Assembly: GCA_964058805.1 (NCBI GenBank)
Contig: CAXKVV010001102.1
Span: 1-36,969 of the forward strand
From: Schoenoplectus triqueter
Lineage: Eukaryota; Streptophyta; Magnoliopsida; Poales; Cyperaceae
Reading direction: 5' to 3'
Length of the DNA: 36,969 bases
Under the pieces are notes generated by a model, which was given only the letters and a program-made list of their open reading frames with translations, ran no database searches and was not told where the DNA came from. Position 1 is the first letter of the stretch; each line of letters begins with the position of its first letter. Positions 33,501 through 36,969 of this stretch are shown here, piece after piece. Made by a program: the position numbers and the translations under genes.

Positions 33501-35387
33501 TTGTGGTATTGGTACTAATATTAGTCGAGCATAGAGGAAGTGATTGTGAAGAACCAAGTTCTTTGAGAATTATTTATCGCAAATTAATTTAAAGAGGTCT
33601 TGTGGCAAAATGCTTTCAAAGAATTTAGATACTTAATTTATTATTCAAATTGAGCAACAATTTGAAAGAGAAATAACATAGAGAAACTATCTTTCATATC
33701 TAAATTAGTGCAAAACGTGCATAGAAAAATAAAACAAAAGGAAACAACAAAAATTGTATATTCCCAACGTACGCAGATGAGAAAAGAAATAAATAATCAA
33801 AATTTGGCTATTTGCAAAATATATGTTGGGTAACATATGGCTAGCTTATATTCGATCTCTTGCTTGGGCCATGTCACTTTGATATCTGTATACAAGGCAT
33901 TTAGATTGCATCCTTCATAATTTAATAAGATATTCAAAATTTCCTCCATTAATTTTGACCGGGTAACGTTGCAACGTGTAGAACACGAGGGAGTCGCTAT
34001 TGGTGAATTTGGTGGAAATGGGGTTTGACTCCTACTCAATTAGGACGCCTTTTGGAGCATGCATAGGATGATTAAACTTCAAAGGATTAGATTAAATTAA
34101 ACAACTAAAGATTAATTGCATAGCTAAACTCTAAAAAATGAAGATAACAGTTGATAAGAATGGAGTGGGGAACCATCTTCTAGTTACAAATATAACTTAA
34201 GTGCACGTACGGTGCAATTATTTTATTGAACGATAGTTAGTTCAGTACTTTAGTTAGTTGGTTAGTGGTTATGTGGCGTATATAAGTACAAACATTTCGT
34301 GGAATGTCTTTACTTCATATTATCATCGTGTTAGGAAGTGTCATTACTCACTAATTACGGATATCAAAGTATACCTTACTATAATGCATATTTTTAATAT
34401 AATTATTTTCCTTTACTTCCACATTTAATTTATTAGTTTATCGAGAGATGAGCCTCAATACTATATGTGTTAGATTTATAGTTCACAATAAATCATTATA
34501 TAAGTTGCTAAAAAAATAAAAAGATTAGCCATCATTTAAGAACAATCAAATAAGAACAATCAAAATTTAACCATTTGCACGTAAGCTTACTTTAACTTAG
34601 CAGTGCATTAAAAACTTCGGGCTTGTGACTCAGCTCAGGATCAGTCCGAACTCAAACTAATTGGGTTAGTAAATAAATGAGTTGATTTTGAATTGTGTTG
34701 GCTTAGCACATAACTCGGCTCAAAACGAATAGTTTATATGTTTTTCCCCTGATGAACACTAACCCCATAACTCTTCTTTCATTCTATCTTATCATCTCAG
34801 CAATTTAATGACGCATCTTACTTGCTCGTGATTTGACTTGTATATTTGACTCGATAGTTTTTTGTCAGTTCATCCATTCAAATTAGTGTAGCAATTATAT
34901 CATTAAAAGCATAGTTTGTTGATATATAATTTTGTACTAATTCTTGTATCAATCTTGTGGTTTGTAGATGTATTAAACTTTAATATTAAACTAAACTCAG
35001 TCAACATATATATATTGGTTCGTAAAACTAGCTCAAATAGAGCTGAGTTTTAACTAAATCTTAGCTGAGTTCGTATATATTTTCATGATCTAAATTTTGT
35101 ATATTTTCTCATACCTTTTGACACGAGGGACCCGATTTTTTTTTGTCAAAGGTATATTTTCGTATACCTTTTGGCACGAGGGACTCGATTTTTTTTTTTA
35201 TTGAATGATTAGTAGGATATCAAAATCATAAAATCATTTAATCAGCTGCAAAGTGGATTAATCGGTCACAAAAACTAATTAATCGGCCTATTAACTTTTT
35301 AGAGAAACAATGTCATCTTTTCGAATTATATCTTTTTTCATCAAAATTTATGTTCTAACGATCTAAGGTTTTACATAAGTATTTTAT
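33449..35387. other. AT-rich intergenic DNA with an ATT microsatellite
   Basis: An (ATT)n run lies at about 33460-33500, just outside the hAT-type element. A minus-strand frame at 33797-34039 (80 codons) has no domain that I recognise. Two copies of a CTTTTGRCACGAGGGAC-type phrase lie near 35116 and 35169. Nothing else was seen. Confidence 0.5.
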
Positions 35388-35390
35388 ATT

Positions 35391-36969
35391 CACTACGAGA
35401 GAAAAGATCTTTATTGACGGTTATTGATCAAGTTTAATAATGGTTCTTGAGTCATTATTAAAGACAAGTATTAAAAAAGCTTCTAAATAATTGTTGCCAA
35501 ATCACAAATATTCAGGAAGCTGAAAAAGGCCTTTAGCATCAGTATTGGACAAAAAAATATTGCTAAAGAGGTATCTAACAACGATTTTTGGCTCAAAATT
35601 ATTTTTAAATACCCTTAAACAATTATTATTTATCCAGAATCATTGCCAAATGTCATTTAGATTTTTTAAATTTAACTTTCTTTAACTTTAACTAAGAATA
35701 AATAGTACATGATAATATGAAATGAAAACAAAATGATATATAAGAACAAACTAAGAATAAGTATCATGACATATTATTCATTCAATAATTAATATAAATA
35801 TAAATATAATTATTCATTCAATGAAAAAACTATATTTACTCAATGATACATCTTACTCATACAAATAATATGAAATTCTATATAAATTTGTAATAAAAAA
35901 TAAAAAATGAAAAAAAATAGATTTTTAATTTTCAAACGCATTTTTGAGGGTCAAGATGAGCTTTTTCTTGTCCTCAAAGTCATCATAACAGCATAAACAT
36001 TAAACCTATCGATCTCATCGTAAATTTTTTGTGGCCACATAAAACGCCTCAATTGAAGTTTCCTACAAAAAGTTATGATCGTTTGAAGTTTAAATGATCG
36101 AATTTTAGTTTTTATTTTTTTCTTTTATTTTCTCTTCTTTCTCTCATCCCTTTTATATATGAAATAAATGACAAAAGAACATGGTAATCTATGAGATTTT
36201 AGTTTTTAAATCGTTGAATTGGGATGAACAGAAGATGAGATGAAAAAATTTAATCTGTGAGAGTAAATATCATTGATGAAATTTTTTTTCTGGCAGAGTC
36301 AAAAAAGCAAAATAGACATTTAGTAACAATTCCTTGAAAGAACCGTTGCTAAATCTCTATATTGCTTTTTGGTGTTCTAGTATTCTATTTTAATAATATT
36401 TTTTTTCTTAAAAACTGTTATAAAAGTTCTCAATATGTCAATAATGTCATTGATCTCTTTTAATAATGAAATTAGCATATAATCAATATGTCAATAAGAG
36501 GGTTACCTTTCTAATCTTTTTAGCTATGTCATATCATCCATAATTTTCATGATTAATTTTATTTCTCTCTCTTAATTTATCGTAATTAAATGATTCATAT
36601 TATTTTTCTTTTAATTTATTTAAAGAGATGATATGAAACCTCTAAAATATAATTTAAATATCAAATTAATATAACTTAATTCTTTTTAATAAATTATTAT
36701 GTAGCCAATTATAATATTTATCATTAAATATATTTTAGCATTTTAAAAATAATATATATTTTGTTCAAAAATTTCCTAATAAAAATTATTTTATAAAAAA
36801 AATCATTTTAAATATATGTTATAATCATAAATTTTAATTTAAGTAGAAACTTGTAAGACTAATATTTTATAAATGATTGAAATATATATATTTTTTATCA
36901 CTACTCACAAGGATATTTCTCTAAACGGACAACAAGAGAGTTCAACTTTTTCATTTTAAAGTGATTGAT
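35391..36969 (+). mobile_element. possible CACTA-type transposon end, other end outside or lost
   Basis: CACTACGAGAGAAAAG at 35391 resembles the CACTACAAGAAAA terminus of plant CACTA elements. Downstream there are subterminal-like phrases such as ATTGTTGCCAAAT (about 35491) and ACCGTTGCTAAAT (about 36342). No transposase coding and no TAGTG partner end appear before the window stops. The end coordinate is only the window edge. Confidence 0.35.

Overview
The window is nuclear DNA from a flowering plant, most likely a eudicot. Genes are split by GT-AG introns, the intergenic DNA is AT-rich and full of transposon debris, and the proteins are plant-specific: a chloroplast ATP-synthase assembly factor, an isoprenylated metallochaperone, a FLOE/DUF1421 protein, a CMP-Kdo synthetase and a CLE peptide. 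I could not fix the species. No rRNA, tRNA or CRISPR array was recognised.

Layout: 1-4122 is AT-rich with a possible LTR-retrotransposon remnant. 4123-8030 (minus) is a ten-exon CGL160 gene (353 aa). 8031-10721 is a divergent intergenic region that holds a Mutator-type MITE (8754-9221) with six GC-rich palindromes. 10722-11542 (plus) is a two-exon HIPP gene whose first coding exon is 6 nt. 12581-17613 (minus) is a three-exon FLOE-family gene (517 aa) with a 2.5-kb first intron. A second, shorter copy of the palindrome MITE lies at 19279-19522. A decayed LINE 3' end (about 19690-20980, minus) follows, ending about 280 bp from the ATG of an eight-exon KDSB gene (21259-25337, plus, 294 aa). An intronless CLE precursor (25948-26196, minus) lies tail to tail with KDSB.

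From 26.3 kb on the DNA is mostly repeats and relics: Helitron-like termini, a Tourist-like MITE swollen by AT triplets (27735-28715), a lumazine-synthase pseudogene that keeps its introns (29410-29842, perhaps further upstream), a hAT-type MITE built of GGTCC-rich arms (32725-33440) and a CACTA-like end at 35391.

The five intact genes do not form a pathway: they serve thylakoid ATP synthase assembly, metal binding at membranes, hydration-dependent condensates, pectin (RG-II) precursor activation and peptide signalling. Exon models were built by hand from splice signals, reading phase and remembered family sequences, and every junction keeps the frame.
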